A DNA stretch of 64,000 nt from positions 248,001-312,000 of the forward strand of contig JBPPLN010000001.1 in assembly GCA_051920445.1 (NCBI GenBank), given 5' to 3'. Shown piece by piece: positions 25,819 through 34,818 of the stretch. The position numbers and the translations under genes are program-made. The stretch comes from CAG-177 sp003514385 (GTDB lineage Bacteria > Bacillota > Clostridia > Oscillospirales > Acutalibacteraceae). Under the pieces are notes generated by a model. The model was not told the origin of the DNA. It made no database searches and worked only from the letters and a program-made list of their open reading frames with translations. Position 1 is the first letter of the stretch. The number at the start of each line of letters is the position of its first letter.

Positions 25819-26856
25819 TTATTTGTCCCAATTGAATCTGACAACCGCGCCGTCGACCCAATAGTTCTGACCGAGGACATAACCGTTATCCTCAAGTCCG
25901 CCGGCGAAGGCCTTTGCCATCTCCTCGCTCTTGCAGGTGATGGACGCTCTCATCTCGAAGTCGGAAGCCGAAGTAGCGGTAAGCGGAGCAAAGCCCGTCA
26001 ACCACCAGTGGCTCTCGTCCTCGCGATGGAAGAATAGCTCGCCCTTCTTGTAGAGGTCGAAAGACATCTTCAGGCAATCCTCATCGGATGCACAGGCATA
26101 GAACTCAACGGGATTCTTGGGAGACTTGGTGTAAACGCCGATCTCCGCGCCGCTGGTGATACCGTACTGACCCTTCCAAACCTGAATCATCCAATTCTTG
26201 CCCTCGTAATCGAACTTGTAGCGCTGGGTGTTGTAGAACATCATGGTCACCGGAGCGCACTTGTCATATATCTCGCAGAAACCGAAATATCTCTGCCAGG
26301 GATACTTGGGGTTATAGAAGATACCCTGCTTCGAATCGAAATCGAAACCGATATAGAGAAGTCCGTGTCCGTCAACGCCGTAAAGGAGTCCAGTGTTCGG
26401 GTCATAAGCAATACCCGCGCCGATATCCTTTATCTCAGCCGCCTCTTCGGGCAGCTCTTCCTTCGGGATGAAGACTACTTCGCCGTCGCTGACGGTGATA
26501 TTCTCATCCTTGATCTTCTTCTCGGCAATCTCGGTAAGTGTTTTTGTATCCTCCTCCGAGAGAACCTTGACATTGTTCGCGGTGTCCGCGACATCAGTGG
26601 GAGCGATCGACTCCGTCACCGGCTTCATCGAGGTCATTCCCGACGCGCCAGACCCATCTGCACTCTGGGTGACTTTGACAACAGTCGTTTTGTTCTCGGG
26701 CTTTGCGTCCATGACCTGGCGGGTCACGCCTGCCTCAACACTGTCCGCAGCGTCGGAAGTACCGAGCTTGACAGCAGTAAAAGCAAACGCCTGAACCGCG
26801 AGAACAAGGGCGAGCACAGCCGCAAGAACAGCAATACTCTTCTTTCCTGATCTCAT
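25819..26856 (-). CDS. Secreted DUF4474-domain protein
   Basis: A 345-residue exported protein. The N terminus (MRSGKKSIAVLAAVLALVL) is a signal peptide or anchor, followed by a Ser/Thr/Asp-rich linker of about 120 residues. The C-terminal 230 residues match the DUF4474 pattern seen in clostridia: GIAYDPNTGLLYGVDGHGLLYIG, YPWQRYFGFCEIYD, MFYNTQRYKFDYEGKNW and WWLTGF. The function of this domain is unknown. The ATG at 26856 has CGGAGG nine bases upstream. Single gene with promoter and terminator. Confidence 0.8.
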   Translation of the reverse strand: MRSGKKSIAVLAAVLALVLAVQAFAFTAVKLGTSDAADSVEAGVTRQVMDAKPENKTTVVKVTQSADGSGASGMTSMKPVTESIAPTDVADTANNVKVLSEEDTKTLTEIAEKKIKDENITVSDGEVVFIPKEELPEEAAEIKDIGAGIAYDPNTGLLYGVDGHGLLYIGFDFDSKQGIFYNPKYPWQRYFGFCEIYDKCAPVTMMFYNTQRYKFDYEGKNWMIQVWKGQYGITSGAEIGVYTKSPKNPVEFYACASDEDCLKMSFDLYKKGELFFHREDESHWWLTGFAPLTATSASDFEMRASITCKSEEMAKAFAGGLEDNGYVLGQNYWVDGAVVRFNWDK

Positions 26857-26899
26857 AAAAAATTGCCTCCGTTTCTTTTTTCGTGCTGGCACAAGTGTT

Positions 26900-26928
26900 A
26901 TTATTACACATTCAGAAACAAAAGTCAA
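26900..26928 (-). promoter_or_regulatory. Sigma-A promoter of the DUF4474 gene
   Basis: On the minus strand TTGACT (26923-26928) and AATAAT (26900-26905) are separated by 17 bases, about 40 bases before the ATG. Confidence 0.6.
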
Positions 26929-26958
26929 CGATTTGTTTAGAATTTGTTTAAAAATATT

Positions 26959-27027
26959 TTTGTATATATAATTTTATACAAACAATATACACCTGTGCAC
27001 GACTACAAAAAATAGTATTATACAAAC
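26959..27027. repeat. TATACAAAC repeats with an inverted copy
   Basis: TTTGTATA (26959-26966) and TATACAAA (26975-26982) form an inverted repeat with an 8-base spacer, and TATACAAAC recurs at 27019-27027, 44 bases downstream of the first copy. The region is very AT-rich, between the DUF4474 promoter and the end of the ABC permease gene. A regulator site is possible; no regulator is adjacent. Confidence 0.35.
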
Positions 27028-27066
27028 GGAGGCTATTTTATTCCGAAAATTTACATTTTTTAACGA

Positions 27067-28302
27067 TCACATACTTCTCAGTGCGTCGATGGGCTGCATC
27101 TTTGCGGCTCTGCGCGCGGGATATATTCCGAAGAACACGCCTATTGCGGTAGAGAAACCAACTGCGATGACTATAGTCGAAAATTTCATCTCAATCGGTA
27201 TATTCATATAGCTCGCCACAGCGAACGCACCGACAGATCCCAGTATCAGTCCTATCAATCCGCCGAGCAGGCACAATATGACCGACTCGGTCAAAAACTG
27301 GAACAGTATTGTAGAGGTCTTTGCGCCGAGTGCTTTTCTGATACCGATTTCGCGCGTCCGTTCCGTTACGGTGACGAGCATTATATTCATAACGCCGATG
27401 CCGCCGACGAGCAGCGATATCGCGCTGACCGCCGCGATGAAGGTCGTGAACACATTGATAACGGTATCAAGAAGGTCGATATAAGTCGCCATATTTATGA
27501 GTGAATAGGCGTTCTTTCCGAAATTGCCATGGCGGGTATAGAGCAGATTCATCGCGGCGCTGCCCGCGGCATCAAGCTCAGAGTCGGACTTCGCCATGAT
27601 ATAGCACATCTCATATCTGCCCGCCGAGTTACCGTTGAGGGCATCTGCGAGAGTTGCTGGGATTATTATGCTGCAGCCGGTCTGCGAATCGCTCATATAC
27701 GACGACATCGTATCGGACATATTGGCGCTCGAGAGCATTGAGGCGTCTATTATTCCGATAACCTTTATCTGCACCGTCTGGTCGCCGACGGTAAAGCTCA
27801 GCTTCTCGCCTACCGGGGTGGAATAACCGAACAACAGCTTTGCGCTGATGGAATCGAGCACGGCAACACGCGCGCCGGTATCGTATTCCTCCTCGTTAAA
27901 GAAGCGTCCGCTCAGCATTCCGGAGGTCATCATATTGCCGAGGTCGGCATTGCCGGCTATTGCAAGGCCAAGGCTCTCGTTATGCTTCGTGGTGACGTTT
28001 CCGACAGACATTGTGACCTGCGAGACATAAGCGACGCTGTCAAGATTCTTGATAGCCTTTATATCCTCGTCGGTTATATAATCGGAGGCATTGGTCTCCT
28101 TGCTGTTTATCGAGATATTGATAACGCTCGAGCCCATATTTTTTATCATGCCGACGATATAATCACGTCCGCCGTTGCCGAGTGTTATTATTGCAATAAC
28201 CGCCGCGACGCCGATAATTATGCCGAGCATAGTCAGGAGCGAGCGCATAAGGTTCGTCTTTATCGAAAATATCGCTATTCTGATGTTTTCTTTTATATTC
28301 AT
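27067..28302 (-). CDS. ABC transporter permease, MacB/FtsX family
   Basis: A 411-residue permease: one N-terminal helix (MRSLLTMLGIIIGVAAVIAI), a large extracytoplasmic MacB-type domain (about 45-280) and three C-terminal helices of the FtsX domain (VGGIGVMNIMLVTVTERTREIGIRKALGAK). It has no fused ATPase, so it needs a separate one, as in YknXYZ of Bacillus. The adaptor gene directly precedes it by 16 bases, but no ATPase gene is beside the pair. GGAGG lies six bases before the ATG. Confidence 0.92.
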   Translation of the reverse strand: MNIKENIRIAIFSIKTNLMRSLLTMLGIIIGVAAVIAIITLGNGGRDYIVGMIKNMGSSVINISINSKETNASDYITDEDIKAIKNLDSVAYVSQVTMSVGNVTTKHNESLGLAIAGNADLGNMMTSGMLSGRFFNEEEYDTGARVAVLDSISAKLLFGYSTPVGEKLSFTVGDQTVQIKVIGIIDASMLSSANMSDTMSSYMSDSQTGCSIIIPATLADALNGNSAGRYEMCYIMAKSDSELDAAGSAAMNLLYTRHGNFGKNAYSLINMATYIDLLDTVINVFTTFIAAVSAISLLVGGIGVMNIMLVTVTERTREIGIRKALGAKTSTILFQFLTESVILCLLGGLIGLILGSVGAFAVASYMNIPIEMKFSTIVIAVGFSTAIGVFFGIYPARRAAKMQPIDALRSM

Positions 28303-28318
28303 CCCTGACCTCCGGCAA

Positions 28319-29818
28319 TTATTTTGACGTTACTACTTTTACCTTATCGCCGTCGGCAAGAGTTGTTCCGGTCGGCACGGTAGTTATGACCGTATCCCCC
28401 TCTTCGCAGCCGGAAACTATCTCATAGCGCGTATCATCGGAAAGACCGAGCTCGACCTTTGAGAACTTGATTCTCTTAGTCTTGGAATTGTAGATATACA
28501 CATATGTTCCGGTGCTGTCGTTCTTGATAGCCTCGCTGGGCACGACAAGGACATTGTTCTTCGAATCGACGTCAATTGATATATCGACATCGAGACCGAT
28601 TATAACGCTCGAAGTGGGATTATCTATAGTCACCTTTGCATCGACGCCGTTCGCGGAGCCCGAGCCGATGAGAGAAGAGATATCGACTCCGCTCGACTGC
28701 GTGGCAACGGGGCTTATATAAGTAACTACGCCGTCAACAACGGTGTCGTCTGCCGCAGTGACGCGGCACGGCATATCGAGGCTGACTTTGAAGATATCCG
28801 CCTTTCCGAGGACAAAATCAACCACGAACGGATAATATTCAACGGTTATGCCGCTCTGTGTCTGACCGAGAAGAGCATTGACGATATCGGCGACATTTGT
28901 GTTGCCGCTCGCGAGGTCGATTATCGAAGAGATATCAATATTCGCGCTCGCCGCCGAACGGCAGGTCTCGCCGGGAGTTATATTTACCTCGCTGACGATG
29001 CCGTCATATTCTGCTATCCAGCCCTTTTTGAGCGAAGATATAGAGGCTGTGAGCGAATCAAGCTCTTTCTTAGAAGCTTCCATAATCGTCTTATATGTGC
29101 TCTGGGTTATCACGCCGGACTGGGCTTCGAGAGTAACTTTTTTAAGCTCGAGCTGCATTTTCTCCATTTGGAGAGCGGAGACTCCGGAGCCGAAGAGATT
29201 GGAATTGCCGCTGTTGAGCAGCTCGTCGAGCTTCTTGAGCGCAGCGTTTATATCGTCCATGCCGAGAGCCTTGGAGACAAGCTCCCAGAACTTATTTGAC
29301 GCATCGCTGTCAGTCTTGTTCTGGTCATTTTTATTCTGATTGTTGTTCTTGTTCTGCTCCTTTTCCTGCTTTTCGAGCTCTTTGTTTATCTCGGCAAGGC
29401 GAGCATTTATCTCTTTGAGCTGAGCAGACGAACTCACGGCGGTATTCTTCGCGTTGTTATAGTTTTCAACGGCGGTCAGATACGCCTGCTGCTTCTCCGC
29501 AAGGACAGAGTTGAGCGACGATGTATCGAATGTTGCAAGCACATCACCCTTTTTGACATACTCGCCGACCTTGACGTTGACAGTCAGGACTTTTGTACCG
29601 TCTATCGGGACAAAGTTCCCCTTCTGCGACGATGAGACCTTGCCGGACATATCAAGTGTCTGGGTTATCGAACCCTTTGTCACCTTTGCGGTCGAGACCT
29701 GCGGCAGCGGATCGGGTTTGAAGAACATATACAGTACGCCCGCGATAATCGCGGCGCACAGGATCACAAGGATCGACACGAGCACTTTCTTTTTTGTTGA
29801 CCACTTCTTTGTTTCCAT
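28319..29818 (-). CDS. HlyD/MacA-like efflux adaptor protein
   Basis: A 499-residue membrane-anchored adaptor: one helix (about 11-33), a lipoyl/barrel hybrid (VSTAKVTKGSITQTL; later GTKVLTVNVKVGEYVKKGDVLATF), a long coiled-coil hairpin (about 105-345) and a second lipoyl half with a beta-barrel and membrane-proximal domain. An Asn/Lys/Gln-rich low-complexity insert (about 150-175) interrupts the coiled coil. It partners the FtsX-type permease downstream. The ATG at 29818 has GGAGG six bases upstream; a much longer frame upstream has no site and an unlike composition. Confidence 0.9.
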   Translation of the reverse strand: METKKWSTKKKVLVSILVILCAAIIAGVLYMFFKPDPLPQVSTAKVTKGSITQTLDMSGKVSSSQKGNFVPIDGTKVLTVNVKVGEYVKKGDVLATFDTSSLNSVLAEKQQAYLTAVENYNNAKNTAVSSSAQLKEINARLAEINKELEKQEKEQNKNNNQNKNDQNKTDSDASNKFWELVSKALGMDDINAALKKLDELLNSGNSNLFGSGVSALQMEKMQLELKKVTLEAQSGVITQSTYKTIMEASKKELDSLTASISSLKKGWIAEYDGIVSEVNITPGETCRSAASANIDISSIIDLASGNTNVADIVNALLGQTQSGITVEYYPFVVDFVLGKADIFKVSLDMPCRVTAADDTVVDGVVTYISPVATQSSGVDISSLIGSGSANGVDAKVTIDNPTSSVIIGLDVDISIDVDSKNNVLVVPSEAIKNDSTGTYVYIYNSKTKRIKFSKVELGLSDDTRYEIVSGCEEGDTVITTVPTGTTLADGDKVKVVTSK

Positions 29819-30082
29819 GCGTATCCTCCGTCTCAAAGTTTTGAAAAAGCGCAAAGCGCATACATATAATAGAGAAATTGTACAGGCAAAATATAGACCT
29901 GTTGCTATATAAATTGTAAATATTTTTTGAATTTTAATCAGTATAAACTTTTTTTGATATTTTTTCAAGAACCCCGGAGGCGTTTCAGTCTGATAAAAGC
30001 AAGTTTTACATATAGATATATAACGCCCGGAATGCGTATACCGTTTCTTGGTGAAAATCACAGCAACATCGGAGGAACGAAA

Positions 30083-30646
30083 ATGAAAAGGATCGCAGCA
30101 ATTTTGCTCACCGTTCTCGCCCTACTGTTCGGTGCGTGCTCGGTGCAGAGATATTCCGACGCGGCGATGTTCTGCAGGCGGTTCAACAGAGAATACAAAG
30201 AATCACTGCTCGATATTGAAACGGCGACGGTCACAGAGACGGACGGATGCACCGTGTTTAGTCTGACACCGGACGAAAACATTCTGATATCTCTGTATAC
30301 GGACAGCGACGGAGTGCGAATAAAACGAATAAGCATAACGGCGCACGGAAATGTCGAGGCTATGCAAAACGGACTTTTTGCGCGTTTTTTGGCATTCTGC
30401 AAATGCGCAGTCCCCGCCTATTCAAACAGCGAGGACACATACGAAAACATTTCTGCGAAGCTCAATATACCGAACGAAAATGAATATGCAACCGCGATAA
30501 CACAATATACGCAGGGTGAAGCGGTCAGATATGCCTATTCAGCCGATGTTGCAGGTGCATTTTTTTGCATGGAAAACAAAAGTCTGTGCCGCACGGACGA
30601 AGAGCACCTGACTCTCCGCGATGACGGCACAGAACTCAAAAGCTGA
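30083..30646 (+). CDS. Small putative lipoprotein
   Basis: A 187-residue protein with a lipoprotein-like signal (MKRIAAILLTVLALLFGACS, Cys at residue 19, with Phe at the -3 position, which is less usual). The mature part is not recognised. The ATG at 30083 has GGAGG seven bases upstream. It is divergent from the efflux adaptor and convergent with the GDPD gene, whose stop is only nine bases away. Bases 29819-30082 between the divergent genes contain AT-rich promoter DNA but no clear single promoter. Confidence 0.65.
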   Translation: MKRIAAILLTVLALLFGACSVQRYSDAAMFCRRFNREYKESLLDIETATVTETDGCTVFSLTPDENILISLYTDSDGVRIKRISITAHGNVEAMQNGLFARFLAFCKCAVPAYSNSEDTYENISAKLNIPNENEYATAITQYTQGEAVRYAYSADVAGAFFCMENKSLCRTDEEHLTLRDDGTELKS

Positions 30647-30655
30647 AAACAACTT

Positions 30656-31654
30656 TTATTCTTTTATGATTTTATAGGCGACATCGGGCGTATCGCTGAT
30701 AATTGCATCGGCGCCGATATCGTTGAGACGCTCTATCTCGTCGGGGTCATTTATCGTCCAATACTGCACGGCTATGTTATAGCGGTGAGCGTAATCTACT
30801 ATTTTCTTCGTTCCGAGACGGACGACACGGTACTGATTGGCAGGAATCTGGAGAGCATCGTATTTGAACGAATCTTCGCCGAGATCAAGATTGAGAAGCG
30901 CCGCGCCATAAAATTTAAGCACTTCCGCAATACCCGCCGAGCGAAGCATATCGGGATGCTTTTCATCGACATATTCGGTAACCTCGCCCTTGAAGGTGCC
31001 GAAGATAACGCGGTCGAGAAGTCCGCGCTCCTTGAGCACATCATAGAGAATATCAACGCCGCGCATACCGTTCTCGCCGCCGTCTTTTATCTCAATAATA
31101 TAGCTGTATTTGCCGTGGGATTCGAGCTTGTCGAGCACATCCTCGAGCAGCACCGCGCGCAGATCATCGGGGATTTTATCGCCGCGCAGGCCTCTGTAGG
31201 GATAGCTGCCGTCCTCCGCCTGGAAGTTTTCACCGAAGTTTAGCTCGCGCAGCTCGGCATATGTATGGTCAATGGGCTTGACATCCTCATAGCCGAAATA
31301 TTCGACTGCGTTGGTGGTTCTGTCAAGCGTATCGTCGTGCAGGAGGATAAGCTTGTTATCCTTTGTGATATGCAGATCAAATTCAAAGATATCTGTATTG
31401 AAATCCTTGCTGTTCATGCATGACTCGAACGCGAGCATCGTGTTTTCGGGCATGATTCCGCCGCCCGAGCGATGTGCGGAAACGAGCGCGGCATCGGCCG
31501 TAATATACGGGTTAATCTCGCCGCTGTAAGTCATTGCCGCAGGCGTCCACGCCATGAGCGCGGCATACACGCCGACAAAGACGACTACAACAGCTAAAAT
31601 AATACCAATAACTTTTAGCGCGGTTTTCTTTCCGCTCTTCTTTTTCTTTGACAT
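30656..31654 (-). CDS. Membrane-anchored glycerophosphodiester phosphodiesterase
   Basis: Hydrolyses glycerophosphodiesters to glycerol-3-phosphate and an alcohol, probably on the outer face. The 332-residue protein has a basic start (MSKKKKSGKKTALK), one membrane helix (about 13-35) and a GDPD TIM barrel. Catalytic residues are visible in VSAHRSGGGIMPENT (His-Arg and Glu), FEFDLHITKD (Glu, Asp) and LLHDDTLDRTT (His). The C-terminal YWTINDPDEIERLNDIGADAII is typical. The ATG at 31654 has AAGGAG seven bases upstream. Confidence 0.92.
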   Translation of the reverse strand: MSKKKKSGKKTALKVIGIILAVVVVFVGVYAALMAWTPAAMTYSGEINPYITADAALVSAHRSGGGIMPENTMLAFESCMNSKDFNTDIFEFDLHITKDNKLILLHDDTLDRTTNAVEYFGYEDVKPIDHTYAELRELNFGENFQAEDGSYPYRGLRGDKIPDDLRAVLLEDVLDKLESHGKYSYIIEIKDGGENGMRGVDILYDVLKERGLLDRVIFGTFKGEVTEYVDEKHPDMLRSAGIAEVLKFYGAALLNLDLGEDSFKYDALQIPANQYRVVRLGTKKIVDYAHRYNIAVQYWTINDPDEIERLNDIGADAIISDTPDVAYKIIKE

Positions 31655-31753
31655 TTCAGTTCTCCTTTTTCGGCAAAAGCAATGCCTGTTGTGATTGTGT
31701 ATAAAAACATACCACAACAGGCAGAAAAATGCAATGAATTTTACATAATTTGT

Positions 31754-32017
31754 CTATTTGTTTTCTTCTTTCATGCTTTTGTACTTCTCGCGGGTAGCAA
31801 GTCCGCCGCGGATATGGCGCTGAGCCTTGTTTATATCGAGTATCTCGCGCACCTCGCTGTAAAGCTGGGGATTAAGACTGCGGAGCCTGCGCGCGACATC
31901 CATATGTACGGTCGACTTTGAAACTCCGAACTGTTTTGCCGCCGCCCTGACAGTTGTCTTGTTCTCAACTATATACTCAGCAAGCTCAACGGCTCTCTCC
32001 TCTACTATTCCTTTCAA
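31754..32017 (-). CDS. spoIIID: Sporulation transcription factor SpoIIID
   Basis: A DNA-binding regulator of the mother-cell programme in spore formation, active between sigma-E and sigma-K. The 87-residue protein has the characteristic helix-turn-helix TVRAAAKQFGVSKSTVHMDV and the basic C-terminal part (INKAQRHIRGGLATREKY). Translation starts at a TTG (32017) behind GGGAGGG at six bases; no ATG is available in frame. Its ribosome binding site lies in the 3' arm of a 12-bp hairpin. Confidence 0.97.
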   Translation of the reverse strand: MKGIVEERAVELAEYIVENKTTVRAAAKQFGVSKSTVHMDVARRLRSLNPQLYSEVREILDINKAQRHIRGGLATREKYKSMKEENK

Positions 32018-32023
32018 AACGAA

Positions 32024-32069
32024 CCCTCCCGTTTTTCAATGTCGCTAATAGATATGCAAAACGGGAGGG
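32024..32069 (-). promoter_or_regulatory. Hairpin containing the spoIIID ribosome binding site
   Basis: On the minus strand CCCTCCCGTTTT (32058-32069) pairs perfectly with AAAACGGGAGGG (32024-32035) across a 22-base loop. The 3' arm is the spoIIID ribosome binding site, and TTCGTTTTG follows, so the element could terminate read-through from the EamA gene, hide the site, or both. Confidence 0.7.
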
Positions 32070-32075
32070 CTTTAT
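32048..32075 (-). promoter_or_regulatory. Possible sigma-E-type promoter of spoIIID
   Basis: On the minus strand ATA (32073-32075), 16 bases, then CATATCTAT (32048-32056) resemble the sigma-E pattern ATA / CATAcaaT in part only. If real, transcripts would start inside the hairpin loop and lack its 5' arm. Confidence 0.25.
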
Positions 32076-32096
32076 TCACTTATTGCAGGGCTTGTT

Positions 32097-32510
32097 TTAA
32101 AGAATAAGTACAAAAGTGCCGGCGGTTATCAGCGCGCCGCCGAGAACGGTAGTCCAGGTGACCTTTTCGTGCAGAATAACAAACGCAAGCACGATGCTTA
32201 TAACGACGCTGAACTTGTCTATCGGCACGACTTTTGACGCTTCGCCGATCTGGAGAGCGTGGTAATAGAACAGCCACGACAGACCGGTTGCAACGCCGGA
32301 GAGGATAAGGAAAATCCAACTGCGTGTGCCGATGCTGCTGATACCGTGATGTGCGCCTGTGGCAAAAACTATGCCCCACGCGAGAACAAGCACGACGGCA
32401 GTTCTTATTGCCGTGGCAAGATTGGAATTAACTCCTTCTATGCCTATTTTGGCTAGAATCGATGTCAGCGCGGCGAATACTGCCGAAAGCAGCGCGAAAG
32501 TTACCCACAT
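32097..32510 (-). CDS. Half-size EamA-family transporter
   Basis: A 137-residue protein with about five membrane helices and a single EamA domain (WVTFALLSAVFAALTSILAKIGI; SWLFYYHALQIGEASKVVPIDK; FVILHEKVTW). Full-length members have two such domains, so this one is expected to dimerise. The substrate is unknown. The ATG at 32510 has AAGGAGG seven bases upstream; a TTG 36 bases earlier is rejected. It lies between tgt and spoIIID, all leftward. Confidence 0.88.
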   Translation of the reverse strand: MWVTFALLSAVFAALTSILAKIGIEGVNSNLATAIRTAVVLVLAWGIVFATGAHHGISSIGTRSWIFLILSGVATGLSWLFYYHALQIGEASKVVPIDKFSVVISIVLAFVILHEKVTWTTVLGGALITAGTFVLIL

Positions 32511-32600
32511 AAATGCTCCTCCTTTTTTCCCGGACTTTTTTTCCAAGGCATATCACCTCTTTGCAGCCGTAGAAGGGCGGTCGCTGTATTTTATTTTATT

Positions 32601-33734
32601 TTATATCCTCGTGTCGAGAAGATCCGTGTATTTTTCCTTGAATTCGGCGAAAGTGCCGTCCTCAAGGCTTTGGCGTATCTTCTCCATGAGGGTATTGTAG
32701 AACCAGAGATTGTGCATGACGCACAGGCGCATGGCGAGCATCTCGCCTGACTTGAACAGGTGTCTGATATATGCTCTCGAATGTCTGCGGCAGGTCGGGC
32801 AGGAGCACTCGGGATTGATCGGGCGCAGGTCGCGCTCATACTTTGCGTTGTTGAGATTGATTATACCGCCCATGGTGAAAAGATGTCCGTGGCGGGCATT
32901 GCGGCTGGGCATAACGCAATCGAAAAGGTCGACACCGCGCGAAACACCCTCGAGAATATTTCCCGGAGTGCCGACACCCATAAGATAGCGCGGCTTATCG
33001 GCAGGCATATAAGGCTCGACAGCCGAAATTATGCGATACATATCCTCTTTCGGCTCGCCGACGGCAAGTCCGCCTATGGCGTAACCGTCAAGGTTGAGCG
33101 CGGCTATGCGCTTCATATGCTCTATACGCAGGTCATCAAAGGTGCAGCCCTGATTTATGCCGAAGAGCAACTGATCTTTATTTATCGTATCGGGCAGAGA
33201 ATTGAGGCGATCCATCTCTGCCTTGCAGCGCTCAAGCCAACGCGCCGTGCGTGCGCAGGACTGCTCGGAATACTCATATTTCGCGGGATTTTCAACGCAC
33301 TCGTCAAAGGCCATGGCGATAGTCGAGCCGAGGTTCGACTGTATTCTCATGCTCTCCTCGGGACCCATAAAAATCTTGCGTCCGTCGATATGCGAGGAGA
33401 AATAGACACCCTCCTCTTTTATCTTGCGGAGCTTTGCGAGCGAAAAGACCTGGAATCCGCCGCTGTCCGTAAGTATGGGGCCGTCCCATCCGGTGAACTT
33501 ATGGAGTCCGCCGAATTCTTTCACAAGTTCGTCGCCCGGGCGCAGATGCAGATGATATGTGTTGCAAAGCTGAACCTGGCAGTGGATATCCTTGAGGTCA
33601 TACGACGAGACCGCGCCCTTTATCGCGCCGCAGGTTGCGACATTCATAAAAGCCGGAGTCTGCACGGTTCCGTGGACAGTTTCAAACACGCCGCGGCGGG
33701 CTGTTCCCTCTTTTTTTATAACGGTAAACTTCAT
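32601..33734 (-). CDS. tgt: tRNA-guanine transglycosylase
   Basis: Exchanges guanine 34 of tRNAs with GUN anticodons for preQ1, on the route to queuosine. 377 residues is standard. Visible: the substrate pocket DSGGFQVFSLA, the catalytic Asp in GVDLFDCVMPSRNARHG, and the zinc site CSCPTCRR followed by a downstream His. It lies 20 bases after queA, the next enzyme of the pathway, and probably shares its transcript. Confidence 0.97.
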   Translation of the reverse strand: MKFTVIKKEGTARRGVFETVHGTVQTPAFMNVATCGAIKGAVSSYDLKDIHCQVQLCNTYHLHLRPGDELVKEFGGLHKFTGWDGPILTDSGGFQVFSLAKLRKIKEEGVYFSSHIDGRKIFMGPEESMRIQSNLGSTIAMAFDECVENPAKYEYSEQSCARTARWLERCKAEMDRLNSLPDTINKDQLLFGINQGCTFDDLRIEHMKRIAALNLDGYAIGGLAVGEPKEDMYRIISAVEPYMPADKPRYLMGVGTPGNILEGVSRGVDLFDCVMPSRNARHGHLFTMGGIINLNNAKYERDLRPINPECSCPTCRRHSRAYIRHLFKSGEMLAMRLCVMHNLWFYNTLMEKIRQSLEDGTFAEFKEKYTDLLDTRI

Positions 33735-33754
33735 TTTTATTCCTTTCGGTTGAG

Positions 33755-34777
33755 TTATTCGATAAGCATGGCATCGCCAAAACTGAAAAATCTATATTTT
33801 TCCTGAACCGCAATTTTGTACGCATTCATCGTGTTTTCATATCCGCAGAAGGCGGAGACGAGCATTATAAGCGTGCTCTCGGGGAGATGGAAATTGGTTA
33901 TGAGCGCGTCGATACACTTATACTGATATCCGGGATAGATGAATATATCCGTCCAGTCATCATCGGCGCGTATCTCGCCGCATTTAGTCGCGACACTCTC
34001 GAGCGTGCGGCAGCAGGTAGTTCCCACGGCAAAAACACGTCCGCCGTTTTTCTTCGTATCGTTTATGAGTTTCGCCGTAGCCTCCGGCAGCATATAATGC
34101 TCGGAGTGCATATGGTGATCCTCGACATTCTCCGCTTTGACGGGTCGGAATGTTCCGAGACCGACATGAAGGGTGACGAATCCGACGCCGACGCCCTTTT
34201 CGCGCAGGGAGTCAAGGAGTTCGGGAGTAAAATGCAGCCCTGCTGTCGGTGCGGCGGCGCTGCCGCGCTCGCGGGCATAGACAGTCTGATATCTGTCGTT
34301 ATTTTCGAGCTTCTCAGTTATATAATGCGGCAGAGGCATCTCGCCTATCTTATCGAGCAGTTCAAAGAATACGCCGTCATATGTGAACTTAGCAAGGCGG
34401 TTGCCGTCCGGCAGAACGTCAACAATCTCGGCGAAGAGCATATCATGGAAGGTGAACCTATGACCCTTGCGTGCCTTTTTACCGGGACCTGTGATAACCT
34501 CCCAGATGTCGTCGCCCTTGTTGTTGAGAAGAAGGAACTCGACCACAGAACCGGTGTCTACCCTTGTGCCGTAAAGGCGTGCGGGAAGAACCTTTGTGTC
34601 GTTTAGAATAAGGCAGTCGCCGGGCTCGATATACTGCGCGATATTATGAAAAATATCGTGCTTGACGGCGCCCGTTTTTTTGTCGAGCACCATGAGTCTC
34701 GAACTGTCGCGCGGCTCGGCGGGATGTTGTGCAATGAGTTCCTGCGGCAGGTCGTAAAAGAAATCGCTTTTTTTCAT
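33755..34777 (-). CDS. queA: S-adenosylmethionine:tRNA ribosyltransferase-isomerase
   Basis: Moves the ribose of SAM onto preQ1 in tRNA, making epoxyqueuosine. The protein is 340 residues, with N-terminal DFFYDLPQELIAQHPAEPRDSSRLM and the family segments LNDTKVLPARL, PLPHYI and AAPTAGLHFT. GAGG lies before the ATG. First gene of queA-tgt, divergent from asd. No preQ1 synthesis genes are present in the window. Confidence 0.97.
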   Translation of the reverse strand: MKKSDFFYDLPQELIAQHPAEPRDSSRLMVLDKKTGAVKHDIFHNIAQYIEPGDCLILNDTKVLPARLYGTRVDTGSVVEFLLLNNKGDDIWEVITGPGKKARKGHRFTFHDMLFAEIVDVLPDGNRLAKFTYDGVFFELLDKIGEMPLPHYITEKLENNDRYQTVYARERGSAAAPTAGLHFTPELLDSLREKGVGVGFVTLHVGLGTFRPVKAENVEDHHMHSEHYMLPEATAKLINDTKKNGGRVFAVGTTCCRTLESVATKCGEIRADDDWTDIFIYPGYQYKCIDALITNFHLPESTLIMLVSAFCGYENTMNAYKIAVQEKYRFFSFGDAMLIE

Positions 34778-34818
34778 TATTTTTCCTCAGCTTTCGTGTC
34801 CTGAGACTAAAAAAGTAT

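Noticed and set aside
32760..33806. 348-codon plus-strand frame
   Set aside because: It lies opposite tgt, has no family resemblance, and tgt is certain.
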